From assembly GCF_937988725.1 (NCBI RefSeq), contig NZ_CALKHS010000010.1:186001-250000 (forward strand): a stretch of DNA of 64,000 nt, in the 5' to 3' direction. Each line of letters starts with the position of its first letter. Positions within the stretch are counted from its first letter, which is position 1. This document shows, piece by piece, positions 15,852-24,756 of the stretch. A model generated the notes under the pieces. It made no database searches. It was not told the DNA's origin and was given only the letters and a program-made list of their open reading frames with translations. The stretch is from an uncultured Castellaniella sp. (GTDB lineage: Bacteria > Pseudomonadota > Gammaproteobacteria > Burkholderiales > Burkholderiaceae_B). The translations under genes and the position numbers were made by a program.

Positions 15852-16874
15852 TCAGCACACCTCCTTGGGGCAACAAGCCGACTCGGGTTGCGGGGCACAG
15901 GGGAAGGCGGATTCCGTCTCCGGCACGATTGGGATCGGCAGCCGGATTCCCGCCCGGTACATCAGCGCCGCGACGCCCAGTCCCGCCAGGCGTGCCGCCG
16001 GCGGGTCGGCCCGAGAACTCAGCACTACCGGCACCGTCAGTCCCATGACCACCCCCGCTGCGGTGGCGCCACCGTGGTACTCCAGGTTTTTCGCCAGAAT
16101 GTTGCCCGAGACCAGGTCCGGCATCAGCAGGATATCCGCTTGGCCTGCCACCGATGACTCGATCCCTTTTTCCCGGGCTGCACGTTCGGAGATGGCGTTA
16201 TCAAAGGCCAGTGGCCCGTCGACCTCGGCGCCAATGATTTGCCCGCGGCGGGCCATCAGCGTCAGGCAGGCCGCGTCCAGAGTGGAGGGGATGGCCGGGT
16301 TGACGGTCTCTACCGCCGAGATTACGGCCGCCCGGGGCACCTCGACGCCGATCATGTGCATCAGTGCGATGGCGTTCTGCAGAATCTGTGCCTTGGCGTT
16401 GAGGTCTGGCGTGATATTCACCGCTGCATCGCTGATGGCGAGCAACCGTGGGTAATTGGGTATATCTACCAGAAAGACGTGGCTGACGCGGCTGCCGGGC
16501 TGGCGCAGGCCGTGCTCGCTGTCGAGCAGGGCGCGCATGAAGGCATCGGTGTGGATGTGTCCCTTCATCAGCGCGTCGGCGCGACCGGCGCGCACGAGTT
16601 CCACCCCGCGGCGGGCGGCATCCGCCTCCGAGTCCGCTTCGATCACGGAGGCCAGGTCGAGCTCCCAGCCGAGCGTGGCTGCGACCTTGGCGATCTCGAC
16701 GCAGCGACCGATCAGCACCGGTTCAGCGATTCCGAGTCGTACCGCATCGCGAAGTGTTTCCAGCACTGCAGCCTGTGCCGCGTTGACCACGGCGACCCGA
16801 ATCGGGTCCCCGTGCCGTGCCTGCTGCACCAGGTCATCAAGCGTGGCCAATCGTTGGACGGCGTTATTGATCAT
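15852..16874 (-). CDS. phosphate acetyl/butyryltransferase
   Basis: A PTA_PTB-family enzyme that interconverts acyl-CoA and acyl-phosphate. At 340 residues it is the short form, close to phosphotransbutyrylase and to the C-terminal half of bifunctional proteins. Visible features are RVAVVNAAQAAVLETLRDAV, ALMKGHIHTDAFMRALLD, and the late PDLVSGNILAKNLEYHGGA and VPVVLSSRADPPAARL. The start at 16874 is chosen for the AAGGA just upstream; an ATG at 16886 overlapping the ackA stop as ATGA is the alternative. With ackA it forms a pathway making ATP from acetyl-CoA via acetyl-phosphate. Confidence 0.88.
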   Translation of the reverse strand: MINNAVQRLATLDDLVQQARHGDPIRVAVVNAAQAAVLETLRDAVRLGIAEPVLIGRCVEIAKVAATLGWELDLASVIEADSEADAARRGVELVRAGRADALMKGHIHTDAFMRALLDSEHGLRQPGSRVSHVFLVDIPNYPRLLAISDAAVNITPDLNAKAQILQNAIALMHMIGVEVPRAAVISAVETVNPAIPSTLDAACLTLMARRGQIIGAEVDGPLAFDNAISERAAREKGIESSVAGQADILLMPDLVSGNILAKNLEYHGGATAAGVVMGLTVPVVLSSRADPPAARLAGLGVAALMYRAGIRLPIPIVPETESAFPCAPQPESACCPKEVC

Positions 16875-16882
16875 GTTTCCTT

Positions 16883-18073
16883 TCATTGGTTGGCATACAG
16901 GCGCTGCACGTGCCGCGCGATCATCCGTTCTTCATCGGTGGTCACGGCTTCCACCTGGACCAGGCCCTCGGCGGCGGAGATCAGCGGCTCGGGCTTGCGA
17001 TTGCGCCCTGGGTCCAGTGTCACGCCCAGATACGCCAGGCCATCGCAGATCTGCGCGCGGATGTCCGGCGCGTTCGCGCCGATGCCGCCGGTGAAGATCA
17101 GCCGGTCCAGCCCGCCGAGGGCGGCGCTCAGGGCGCCGATGAAGTGGCGCGCGCGATGACAAAAGAAGTCGATCGCCTGCGCGGCCTCTGGGGTGTCCTG
17201 ACGGCGCGCCAGGAGCTCGCCCATATCGGCGCTCACGCCAGAGAGGCCCAGTAAGCCGCAGCGTTGGTAGAGCAATGACTGGAGAGCTTTAGGATCGAGT
17301 CCTTGCTGCCCGGCCAGATACAGCAGGATGCCGGGATCCAGATCGCCGCTGCGGGTACCCATAGGCATGCCGCCCAGAGCGCTGAAACCCATCGTCGTCT
17401 CGACGCTGCGCCCACCGCGGATCGCCGCCAAGGAGGCGCCGTTGCCCAGGTGCGCGACGATCAGGCGTTCGTCAAGTGCCGCTGGACCGTGGCGGCGCAC
17501 CACATCCTCGACGATGAATTCGTAGGAGAGCCCGTGAAAGCCATAGCGACGCACGCCCTGGGCCTCGTACTCCCGAGGCAGTCCGGTATGCCGGGCGACC
17601 TCAGGCAGGCCGTGATGAAACGCCGTGTCGAAGCAGGCGAGCTGGGGTACGTTGGGAAAATGCGCGCGCATGGCGGCGATGCCGGCCAGGTTGTGCGGCA
17701 GATGCAGCGGAGCCAGTGGAATCAGCGTGTCCAGACGACGCAGCAGTGTGTCGTCGATACGCTGCGAACAGTCACAGTCCGCCCCGCCGTGGACCACTCG
17801 GTGCCCGATGCCAACCAGATTCAGCCCTTCACCTTGCTGACGCAAGATCTCGTCGAGACGCGCAATGGCTGCCGCATGATCCGCGAATCGCACGTCGTTG
17901 TTTGCGAGGACTTGTTCCCGAGCGTCCACCACGCGGAACCGTCCCTGTTCAGTGCCGATGCCGCTGGCCTCCCCCCACAACTGACGATTGAGGCCATCGG
18001 CCAGGCCGAACACGGCGAATTTCAGGCTGGATGAGCCGCAGTTGACCACCAGGATGGATGGGCGCGTCGACAC
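16883..18073 (-). CDS. ackA: acetate kinase
   Basis: AckA converts acetyl-phosphate and ADP to acetate and ATP. Both signatures are present: VVNCGSSSLKFAVF near the N-terminus and GIGHRVVHGG. FDTAFHH, HLGNGASLAAI and GFSALGGMPMGTRSGDLDPG are also intact. The start is taken as the GTG at 18073 (VSTRPSILVVN...), giving 396 residues, the usual length; an upstream reading into the DUF3141 gene has no homology. The stop lies beside the pta start. Acetyl-phosphate can also phosphorylate response regulators, a possible but untested link to the island's own two-component system. Confidence 0.92.
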   Translation of the reverse strand: MSTRPSILVVNCGSSSLKFAVFGLADGLNRQLWGEASGIGTEQGRFRVVDAREQVLANNDVRFADHAAAIARLDEILRQQGEGLNLVGIGHRVVHGGADCDCSQRIDDTLLRRLDTLIPLAPLHLPHNLAGIAAMRAHFPNVPQLACFDTAFHHGLPEVARHTGLPREYEAQGVRRYGFHGLSYEFIVEDVVRRHGPAALDERLIVAHLGNGASLAAIRGGRSVETTMGFSALGGMPMGTRSGDLDPGILLYLAGQQGLDPKALQSLLYQRCGLLGLSGVSADMGELLARRQDTPEAAQAIDFFCHRARHFIGALSAALGGLDRLIFTGGIGANAPDIRAQICDGLAYLGVTLDPGRNRKPEPLISAAEGLVQVEAVTTDEERMIARHVQRLYANQ

Positions 18074-18077
18074 TTCC

Positions 18078-19904
18078 TTACATCTCCTTCTCGTGGAAAT
18101 GGGGTGTCTCTGTCTCGCCCTTGCCAAGCCATGACCCGCCATAGAGCCCCTCGAACACCCTCTCGAAGACGCTGTCGCGAGTCGTACCAGCCTGCGTCAG
18201 TGTCGAGGCGATCGAGTCGCTCATCAATGTCTCCCATTGCCGGTAGGGGCTGCTGCTATCGACCGGCGTTGGCGTGGTTTCCACCCTCTCGGCCAGCCAC
18301 TTCACGCCGCTCATCCAGGGTGAGAAGCGCTCCGAGAACATCAGCCGGCTGGTTCGTGCCGGATGCAACTGACGCAGCATCTCGGCTGACCAGGGGGTGG
18401 TGGCCAGCCGCACCCAGGGTCCGACGAAGGTCTCGTAGAGGGCCACGTTGCGCGCGGAGAGGGTTTTTACCTGCTTGAACGCCGCCGTTTGGTCGGCGTA
18501 ATCCAGGTCTTCCACTCGACGTTCCTCGAAACGCACCTGGAACTCGGGCTTGTGGCAGTCCGGGTCGCCGGTGGGATTGTCGATCTTCATCTCGTAGAGC
18601 CCAGGGGCAAGGTCATTGAGATCGCCGACACTCTCGAGGATCGCCCGGTGCTCCAGTCGTGCGACCTTGGCGGACACGAAGATTCCCAGATGGCCCACGT
18701 GTGGGTTGAGCAGATAGACGATGCGCTGATCGGCGGCCTTGAGTGCCTCGGTGGTTGGGTACACCGCCGGGATCCAGTTGAGCGCCTGGTGCGGCGGGGT
18801 GATGTTGTCGCCGCTGGAGGCGAAGATCACCAGCGGGTTGCGGATACGCTTGAGGTCGACGGTACAACCGGGGCAGATTTCAAACTCGCCACGCTCGATC
18901 TGATTACCGATGAAGAGGTTTTCGACAATGGCAACGATCTCTTCCTTGCTCAGGCTATAGAAGCCGGTCCACCAGCGCTCGAAATCCAGAAAGCGCTCGC
19001 GCTGGCCGTCGATGTCGGCAAACAGCTGGTAATCCTTCTGCCACAAGGTATTTGCTGGCTTGAGGGATTCGAAGTTGGCCGCCAGATGGGCGCCGTCAAA
19101 ACGCCCGTCCCCCAGGTCCGCCAGCAGGTGCGTCATCCAGGCGCCACCCAGCAGTCCGCCGGCCAGGCGCATGGGATTGACCCCGGATTCGCCAGACCAG
19201 TAAGACAGCGGTGAGCCGTTGAGTACCGCTGGTCCGGCCAGACCTACGCAATCAGCCGAGAGCAGCGCAATGGCCCAGCCCGCCTGACAGTTGCCGTAGA
19301 GCACCGGTGGCTTGCCTGGATGCCGCTCGGTCAGCGTTTCGACGAAGCGTCGCAGGGCGTGCAGTACGTCTTCCAGCGTCTGCCCGGGCATGGGCTCGGG
19401 AAAGAAGATCACGAAGTAGACCGGGTGCCCCTCGTGCAGCGCCATGCCCACTTCGGAGTCTTGTTTGAAACCGCCGATGCCCGGGCCATGACCGGCGCGC
19501 GGGTCGACGATCATCACCGGCGGCTTGGTCTCGTCAAGGCAGTCTTCCAGACAGTCTTCGCCGACCCGGGTGATGCGCAGCAGCGCATAGTTGGTGGGAC
19601 GCTCCAGTCGGCGGCCGTCCAGAAGCATCTCGTAGTCGAAGTCGAGCAGTGGCGGCATGCCGGCCTGCTCATGCTCGAGCATGTTGTCGGCACGCTGGCG
19701 CAGCGTATCCAGGTAGCGCACGCCGCGTCGCCACAGGTCGGCCTGGTAGGCGAGTAGTTCCGCTGCGGGATTGCTTGGAATGGTGGTGTGGTCGAACGCA
19801 CGGGCGGTTTTCGGATCGGCCGCTGTCTGGGAGGAGGCGGATTGGCGCCCGCGAGGAGCTTTACGCACCGCAGGGGTTTTGACTGTCGATAGTTTGGCAT
19901 TCAT
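18078..19904 (-). CDS. DUF3141-domain alpha/beta-hydrolase-like protein (PhaC-like)
   Basis: A 608-residue protein of the DUF3141 family, distantly related to class III polyhydroxyalkanoate synthases. VMIVDPRAGHGPGIGGFKQDSEVGMAL and VLYGNCQAGWAIALLSAD form the alpha/beta-hydrolase core; the GNCQAGW motif is the nucleophile elbow with Cys in place of Ser. A late His is in NPHVGHLGIFVS, and FASSGDNITPPHQAL holds the likely Asp. So a Cys-His-Asp triad is plausible, but its substrate is unknown. It directly precedes ackA (4 bases), implying coupled expression with the acetate pathway. Confidence 0.85.
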   Translation of the reverse strand: MNAKLSTVKTPAVRKAPRGRQSASSQTAADPKTARAFDHTTIPSNPAAELLAYQADLWRRGVRYLDTLRQRADNMLEHEQAGMPPLLDFDYEMLLDGRRLERPTNYALLRITRVGEDCLEDCLDETKPPVMIVDPRAGHGPGIGGFKQDSEVGMALHEGHPVYFVIFFPEPMPGQTLEDVLHALRRFVETLTERHPGKPPVLYGNCQAGWAIALLSADCVGLAGPAVLNGSPLSYWSGESGVNPMRLAGGLLGGAWMTHLLADLGDGRFDGAHLAANFESLKPANTLWQKDYQLFADIDGQRERFLDFERWWTGFYSLSKEEIVAIVENLFIGNQIERGEFEICPGCTVDLKRIRNPLVIFASSGDNITPPHQALNWIPAVYPTTEALKAADQRIVYLLNPHVGHLGIFVSAKVARLEHRAILESVGDLNDLAPGLYEMKIDNPTGDPDCHKPEFQVRFEERRVEDLDYADQTAAFKQVKTLSARNVALYETFVGPWVRLATTPWSAEMLRQLHPARTSRLMFSERFSPWMSGVKWLAERVETTPTPVDSSSPYRQWETLMSDSIASTLTQAGTTRDSVFERVFEGLYGGSWLGKGETETPHFHEKEM

Positions 19905-19954
19905 TGTGGCTTACCTCGCGGTGTGCAAATCTGATTTAATTAAGGTGGCCTGGA

Positions 19955-22387
19955 TCAAATCTTCTCGCGGCGCAGGCGCAGCGCGTTCAAGACCACTGAC
20001 AGCGAGGAGGCGGTCATCGCAAAGGCGGCAAACATGGGTCCGATCAGGATGCCGAAGAACGGATAGAGGATCCCGGCGGCGATCGGCACGCCCGCGCCGT
20101 TATAGATCAGTGCGAAAAACAGGTTCTGCTTGATGTTGCGCATGGTGGCCAGCGCCAGCTTGCGGGCGCGCACGATGCCATCGAGATTGCCCTTGACCAG
20201 GGTGAAACCCGCGCTTTCGATCGCCACATCGGCACCGGTGCCCATGGCGATGCCGACGTCGGCCTGCGCCAGCGCGGGGGCATCGTTGACGCCGTCGCCC
20301 GCCATCGCCACCCTGTGGCCTTTGGCCTGCAGCTCGCGGATGATGCGCGCCTTGTCCTCGGGCAGCACGTCGGCGCGGATTTCATCGATTCCCAGGCGCT
20401 CGGCCACCGCCTTTGCGGTGCGCTCGTTGTCGCCCGTGGCCATGATGATGCGAAAGCCCAGTTTGTGCAGTGCCTTGAGGGCATCGGGCGTGGTGGCTTT
20501 CACCGGGTCGGCGACGCTGACCAGCCCTGCGATGGCGCCGTCGAGCACCACGAACATGACCGTCTCGCCCTCGTCGCGGCGAGCGTTGGCGACGGCGGCC
20601 AGTGGGCCGCCATCGAGGCCCAGCTCGGCCATCAGCCTGGCATTGCCGAGCGCCACCTGGTGGCCATCGACCACACCTTTGACGCCCATGCCGGTCACCG
20701 CCTCGAAATCATCGGCCTTGCCCAATTCGACTCCGCGCTCCTCGGCGCCGGCGACGATGGCGTCGGCCAGCGGGTGCTCGGATCCTATTTCCAGCGTCGC
20801 CGCCAGCCGCAGCACCTCGGTCTCGTCGTGCCCGGCTTCGGGCAGCACGGCGACGAGCTTGGGCTTGCCTTCGGTCAGGGTGCCGGTCTTGTCGACGATC
20901 AGCGTGTCGACCTTGGCGAAGCGCTCCAGCGCCTCGGCGTTCTTGATCAGCACCCCCAACTGCGCACCGCGCCCGGTGGCCGTCATGATCGACATCGGCG
21001 TGGCGAGCCCCAGCGCGCAGGGGCAGGCGATGATCAGCACCGCCACCGCCGAGACCAGCGCGTAGGCCAAGGCCGGCACCGGCCCCCAGATCGCCCAGGC
21101 GATGAAGGACAAGACCGCAACGCCAATGACCGCGGGGACGAACCAGCCCGCCACCTGGTCGGCGAATTTCTGGATGGGCGCGCGCGAGCGCTGGGCATTG
21201 GCCACCATCTCGACGATCTGGCTGAGCGTGGTATCGGCACCGACCCGGGTGGCTTCCATGATGAGGCTGCCGGTACCGTTGATCGTGGCACCGGTGACCT
21301 TGTCGTCCTTGGTTTTTTCCACCGGAATTGGCTCACCGGAGATCATTGACTCGTCGATGGCAGAGCGGCCCTCGAGCACCATGCCGTCCACCGGCACCTT
21401 GTCGCCGGGGCGCACCCGCAGGTGATCGCCCACCCGCACGGCTTCCAGGGGGATTTCTTCCTCGGTGCCGTCAGCGCGGATTACCCGGGCGGTCTTGGCG
21501 GCCATGTCCAGCAGCGCGCGGATCGCCTTGCCGGTGCCTTCACGGGCACGCAGCTCCATGACTTGGCCAAGCAGCACCAGGGCAACGATGACTGCCGCGG
21601 CCTCGAAATAGATTCCGACCTGGCCGCTTACGGGGTCGCGAAAGCCTTCCGGGAAGATGCCCGGCACCAGCACCGCGACGATCGAGAAGAGATAGGCCGC
21701 GGCGACCCCCATGCCGATCAGGCTGAACATGTTGAGGTTCATGGTGCGAAACGAATTCCAGCCGCGCACGAAAAATGGCCAGCCCGACCACAGGATCACC
21801 GGGGTGCTGAACACGAGCTCGATCCACATCGAGGTTCGTTCACCGAAGAAGTCGCGAATCGCCGTGAGGCCCAGATAAGGAGCCATCGCCAGCACTAGCA
21901 CCGGGATCGTGAGGACGGCCGCGACCCAGAAGCGGCGGGTGAAATCCACCAGTTCGGGATTGGGCCCCTCGTCGCCGGCCGCGGCGGATTCCAGCTCCAG
22001 GCCCATGCCACACAGGGGACAGGCGCCGTGCGTGGTCTGCCGCACCTCGGGGTGCATCGGGCAGGTGTAGACCGCACCGACATAGCCGGCGGGCACCTGG
22101 TCGTACTGGCCGCCGCGAACCGGCGCAGCGGTTTCATGGCCGGCTTGATGGGCGTGCCCGTGCCCGTGACCATGGCCATGACCCTTGTCATGGCGGGACT
22201 GCGCCTGTGGCTCGCCGCTTTGCACGGGCACCAGGTGCATGCCGCACTTCGGACAGTCACCGGGCTGATCGGAGATCACCTCGGGGTGCATCGGGCAGGT
22301 GTATTGGGTAGAGGTGGTGTATTGGGCAGCCCCTTGTTTACCGTGCTGCGCGTGTTCGGGTCGTTTTATGGGCTGCTGCTGAGTCAT
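19955..22387 (-). CDS. copA: copper/silver-translocating P1B-type ATPase
   Basis: An 810-residue heavy-metal exporter. Two heavy-metal-binding domains with the YTCPMHPEV...CPxCGM pattern lie at about residues 28-55 and 107-131, separated by a His/Gly-rich linker (HGHGHGHGHAH); there is no classic HMA domain. The membrane CPC motif (IACPCALGLATP, near residue 455), the phosphorylated Asp in VDKTGTLTEGKPKL (near 498), MATGDNERTAKAV and GDGVNDAPALAQADVGIAMG are all intact. CPC indicates Cu(I)/Ag(I) transport from cytoplasm to periplasm. The ATG at 22387 is preceded by GGAG; an upstream in-frame extension is unsupported. CopR-type box 3 lies 208 bases upstream. Confidence 0.93.
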   Translation of the reverse strand: MTQQQPIKRPEHAQHGKQGAAQYTTSTQYTCPMHPEVISDQPGDCPKCGMHLVPVQSGEPQAQSRHDKGHGHGHGHGHAHQAGHETAAPVRGGQYDQVPAGYVGAVYTCPMHPEVRQTTHGACPLCGMGLELESAAAGDEGPNPELVDFTRRFWVAAVLTIPVLVLAMAPYLGLTAIRDFFGERTSMWIELVFSTPVILWSGWPFFVRGWNSFRTMNLNMFSLIGMGVAAAYLFSIVAVLVPGIFPEGFRDPVSGQVGIYFEAAAVIVALVLLGQVMELRAREGTGKAIRALLDMAAKTARVIRADGTEEEIPLEAVRVGDHLRVRPGDKVPVDGMVLEGRSAIDESMISGEPIPVEKTKDDKVTGATINGTGSLIMEATRVGADTTLSQIVEMVANAQRSRAPIQKFADQVAGWFVPAVIGVAVLSFIAWAIWGPVPALAYALVSAVAVLIIACPCALGLATPMSIMTATGRGAQLGVLIKNAEALERFAKVDTLIVDKTGTLTEGKPKLVAVLPEAGHDETEVLRLAATLEIGSEHPLADAIVAGAEERGVELGKADDFEAVTGMGVKGVVDGHQVALGNARLMAELGLDGGPLAAVANARRDEGETVMFVVLDGAIAGLVSVADPVKATTPDALKALHKLGFRIIMATGDNERTAKAVAERLGIDEIRADVLPEDKARIIRELQAKGHRVAMAGDGVNDAPALAQADVGIAMGTGADVAIESAGFTLVKGNLDGIVRARKLALATMRNIKQNLFFALIYNGAGVPIAAGILYPFFGILIGPMFAAFAMTASSLSVVLNALRLRREKI

Positions 22388-22594
22388 GGAGTCGTCTCCG
22401 TTACTGTGGGTAAGGCGGTGGCACGTACGGTCCTGTTTCGCGTAACCAATATTGCGTTGCCGTCTACACAAAAATCGTTGATGCATAAGATCACGCTGGC
22501 GCCTGGCATTGGGCGCTAATAAGCAACCCACGCAGCTATTGCATTGATATATAAGAGTCTAGCGAGGTGTTCATGTCAATCAGATGACACCATC

Positions 22595-22611
22595 ATGACA
22601 ATTCTGTAATG
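22595..22611 (-). promoter_or_regulatory. CopR/CusR-type box 3 (copA unit)
   Basis: ATGACAATTCTGTAATG with an upstream AGATGACACC, in the same arrangement as boxes 1 and 2. Leftward, TTGCATTGATATATAAGAG provides the -10 region. It lies in the 343-base gap 22388-22730 between copA and the TPM gene; I see no gene in that gap. Confidence 0.7.
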
Positions 22612-22730
22612 TCATGGTGGCGCAAGCTTGGTTGGTGCATCGTGACCGGTGACCGTCAGTGAGCCGAGACCCCATGATTTGATGACTCGTCTGGGCTGCC
22701 TTTGCGATTGATGCTCTTGCCCTGGCCGTG

Positions 22731-23231
22731 TCATCGCAGTACCGCTGGTTCATCGGGCAACTCGTTTGCGTATTGGCCACTGGCCGGGAAGTGTGTTACC
22801 AAGTGTTGTGTCACCATCCGGATACCATCCACCACACCACTTTCGAACTCGAATTGTTTGAAGGCGGATTCCATCTGACGGCACACCGCATTCCATTCGC
22901 CCTGGCTGACCTTCTCGTGAATGCCCCGGTCCGCCACGATCTCTACCGCGTGATCGGCGAGCAGCAGGTAGATCAACAAGCCGTTATTGTGTTGGGTGTC
23001 CCACACCCGAAGCTGCGAGAACAGCTCGATTGCCCGTTCACGGGCCGACTGTGCGTGCAACAGCGCGCGAAACTCCAGCGAACCCTCGATCGCGATGCGG
23101 ATCTCGCCGTCGTGCCTGGCCTCGCTATCCTTGATCGCCCGCTCGATCGCCACCATTGCACTGCGGGGGAAGCACCGCTGGACATACCAGTCGGTTGTCA
23201 GCAGGTGACACACGATGCGCGGGCTCTTCAT
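22731..23231 (-). CDS. TPM-domain protein (COG3762-like)
   Basis: A 166-residue protein whose central region RSAMVAIERAIKDSEARHDGEIRIAIEGSLEF and later ERAIELFSQLRVWDTQHNNGLLIYLLLADHAVEIVADRGI match the TPM domain of unknown function. No signal peptide is evident. It starts 2 bases downstream of the larger TPM protein and is the third gene of a LemA-TPM-TPM set, which is a recurrent trio. The start at 23231 gives the family-like N-terminus; an extension to 23426 would be antisense to the Gly-rich end of the neighbour. Confidence 0.82.
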   Translation of the reverse strand: MKSPRIVCHLLTTDWYVQRCFPRSAMVAIERAIKDSEARHDGEIRIAIEGSLEFRALLHAQSARERAIELFSQLRVWDTQHNNGLLIYLLLADHAVEIVADRGIHEKVSQGEWNAVCRQMESAFKQFEFESGVVDGIRMVTQHLVTHFPASGQYANELPDEPAVLR

Positions 23232-23233
23232 GG

Positions 23234-24091
23234 TCACCACCTGCCCGAGGCGCCACCGCCACCGAAGCCACCACCACCGCCGCGAAAGCCGCCGCCACGA
23301 TGACCACGGCCGCCGCGGTATAGACCCCCCAACCCGTGCAAGGCCCGGCCGCCACCCATCAAGGTGAACAGCAGCGCCGCGATGGCCGAAAAAAGCGCGA
23401 TCGATAGCGCACCGACCATGAGCCATGCCACCGCGCCCACCACACCGCCCGTGACGACAGCACCCGGTACCCTACCTATCGTCGAGCGCAGCAGACCGCC
23501 CAGGGCGAGGGCCACGATGAAGAGAACAGGGCCGTAGCGCTGGATGTCACCCTGGGGGGCAGGGCCCCTGTCTTCTGGCGCTGGCAAGGCCTCGCCGTCG
23601 ACAGTGCGGATAATCTGCCCAACCCCGGCGGCGATGCCGCCGTAGAAGTCCTGCTGCCTGAATCGGGGCAGGATGAGCTCGCTGATAATGCGCCCGGAGG
23701 TGAGATCAGTGAGTGCGCCTTCCAGACCATAGCCGACCTCGATGCGCACTGTGCGGTCGTCTTTGGCCACCACAAGAATCGCGCCGTCGTCGACTTTTGC
23801 GCGTCCCGGTTTCCATTGCTCGGCAACACGCAACGAGAACTGCTCGATCTGCTCGGGTGCAGTCGATGCGACGATCAGCACCGCGATTTGTGTGCCTTTC
23901 CTGGCCTCGAAGTCGGTCAGCGCCTGCTCCAGCGTGGCCTTCTGCTCAGTGTCCAGGGTCTTGGTCTGGTCGATGACGTGCCCCGTCAATGGGGGCACGG
24001 GCACTTGCGCTATGGCAAGCGCGCTCCAGACGAGCGAACTGGCCAGCAGCAGGGCGCCGACAATCCGGCCTACCGTCTCGCCAATGGTCAC
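23234..24091 (-). CDS. TPM-domain membrane protein with Gly-rich C-terminus (YgcG-like)
   Basis: A 285-residue exported protein: signal peptide (about residues 1-29), TPM domain (PLTGHVIDQTKTLDTEQKATLEQ, then GTQIAVLIVAS and VRIEVGYGLEGALTDLTSGRII), two or three hydrophobic segments, and a Gly/Arg-rich tail ending in GGGFGGGGASGRW. This is the standard architecture of the YgcG/TPM family. It overlaps the LemA gene by 4 bases and the smaller TPM gene follows. The family's job is not settled; envelope protein quality control has been suggested. Confidence 0.88.
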   Translation of the reverse strand: MTIGETVGRIVGALLLASSLVWSALAIAQVPVPPLTGHVIDQTKTLDTEQKATLEQALTDFEARKGTQIAVLIVASTAPEQIEQFSLRVAEQWKPGRAKVDDGAILVVAKDDRTVRIEVGYGLEGALTDLTSGRIISELILPRFRQQDFYGGIAAGVGQIIRTVDGEALPAPEDRGPAPQGDIQRYGPVLFIVALALGGLLRSTIGRVPGAVVTGGVVGAVAWLMVGALSIALFSAIAALLFTLMGGGRALHGLGGLYRGGRGHRGGGFRGGGGGFGGGGASGRW

Positions 24092-24720
24092 CGCACCGCC
24101 CCGGACGTTGCCGGTATCGCACCGCCGACCGGTTTCTCAAAGCTGACGTTGGGTGGCTTTGCTATTTCCTTCTCGTTTTCGACAGTGAAGTTGGGCTTTT
24201 CCTTGTAGCCAAACAACATTGCAGTCAGATTGGAAGGAAAGGTTCGTACCGTCACGTTGTAGTCTTGCACGGACTTGATATAACGGTTGCGCGCTACGGT
24301 GATGCGGTTCTCGGTGCCTTCCAACTGTGCCGACAGGTCGCGGAATCCCTGGTTGCTCCGCAGGGCCGGGTAGTTCTCGGAGACAGCCATGAGCCGCGAC
24401 AAGGCGCCCGTCAGCTGGCCTTGCGCCTGCTGGAATTTCTGGAACGCTTCGGGGTTGTTGAGCAGCTCGGCAGTCGCCTGAATCGAGGTGGCCCTTGAGC
24501 GTGCCTCGATCACTTGCGTCAATGTGCTCTGTTCGAAATTTGCCTCGCCCTTGACCGTGTTCACCAGGTTGGGGATCAGGTCCGCGCGGCGCTGATACTG
24601 ATTGACCACTTCTGACCAACTCGCCTTGACTTGCTCGTCTGAACTCTGGAATGTGTTGTAGCCGCAGCCGGCCAGGCTCAGAGCCAGTATCGCCGCAAAA
24701 ATGGCCTTCAGTATCCGCAT
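24088..24720 (-). CDS. LemA-family lipoprotein
   Basis: A 210-residue LemA protein: lipoprotein signal with lipobox LAGC at about residues 17-20, then the coiled-coil core (SWSEVVNQYQRRADLIPNLVNTVKG, NPEAFQKFQQAQGQLTGALSRL, LSAQLEGTENRITVARNRYI). The conserved RRADLIPNLV and LEGTENRI motifs are clear. It is the first gene of the LemA-TPM-TPM unit. A lipoprotein product fits with an extra Lgt on the same island, though that link is inference. The gene lies 36 bases downstream of the beta-propeller gene and may be read from box 4. Confidence 0.9.
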   Translation of the reverse strand: MRILKAIFAAILALSLAGCGYNTFQSSDEQVKASWSEVVNQYQRRADLIPNLVNTVKGEANFEQSTLTQVIEARSRATSIQATAELLNNPEAFQKFQQAQGQLTGALSRLMAVSENYPALRSNQGFRDLSAQLEGTENRITVARNRYIKSVQDYNVTVRTFPSNLTAMLFGYKEKPNFTVENEKEIAKPPNVSFEKPVGGAIPATSGAVR

Positions 24721-24756
24721 GTTCGGGTCTCCATGTGAGAGAGCTGGGAATGGGGC

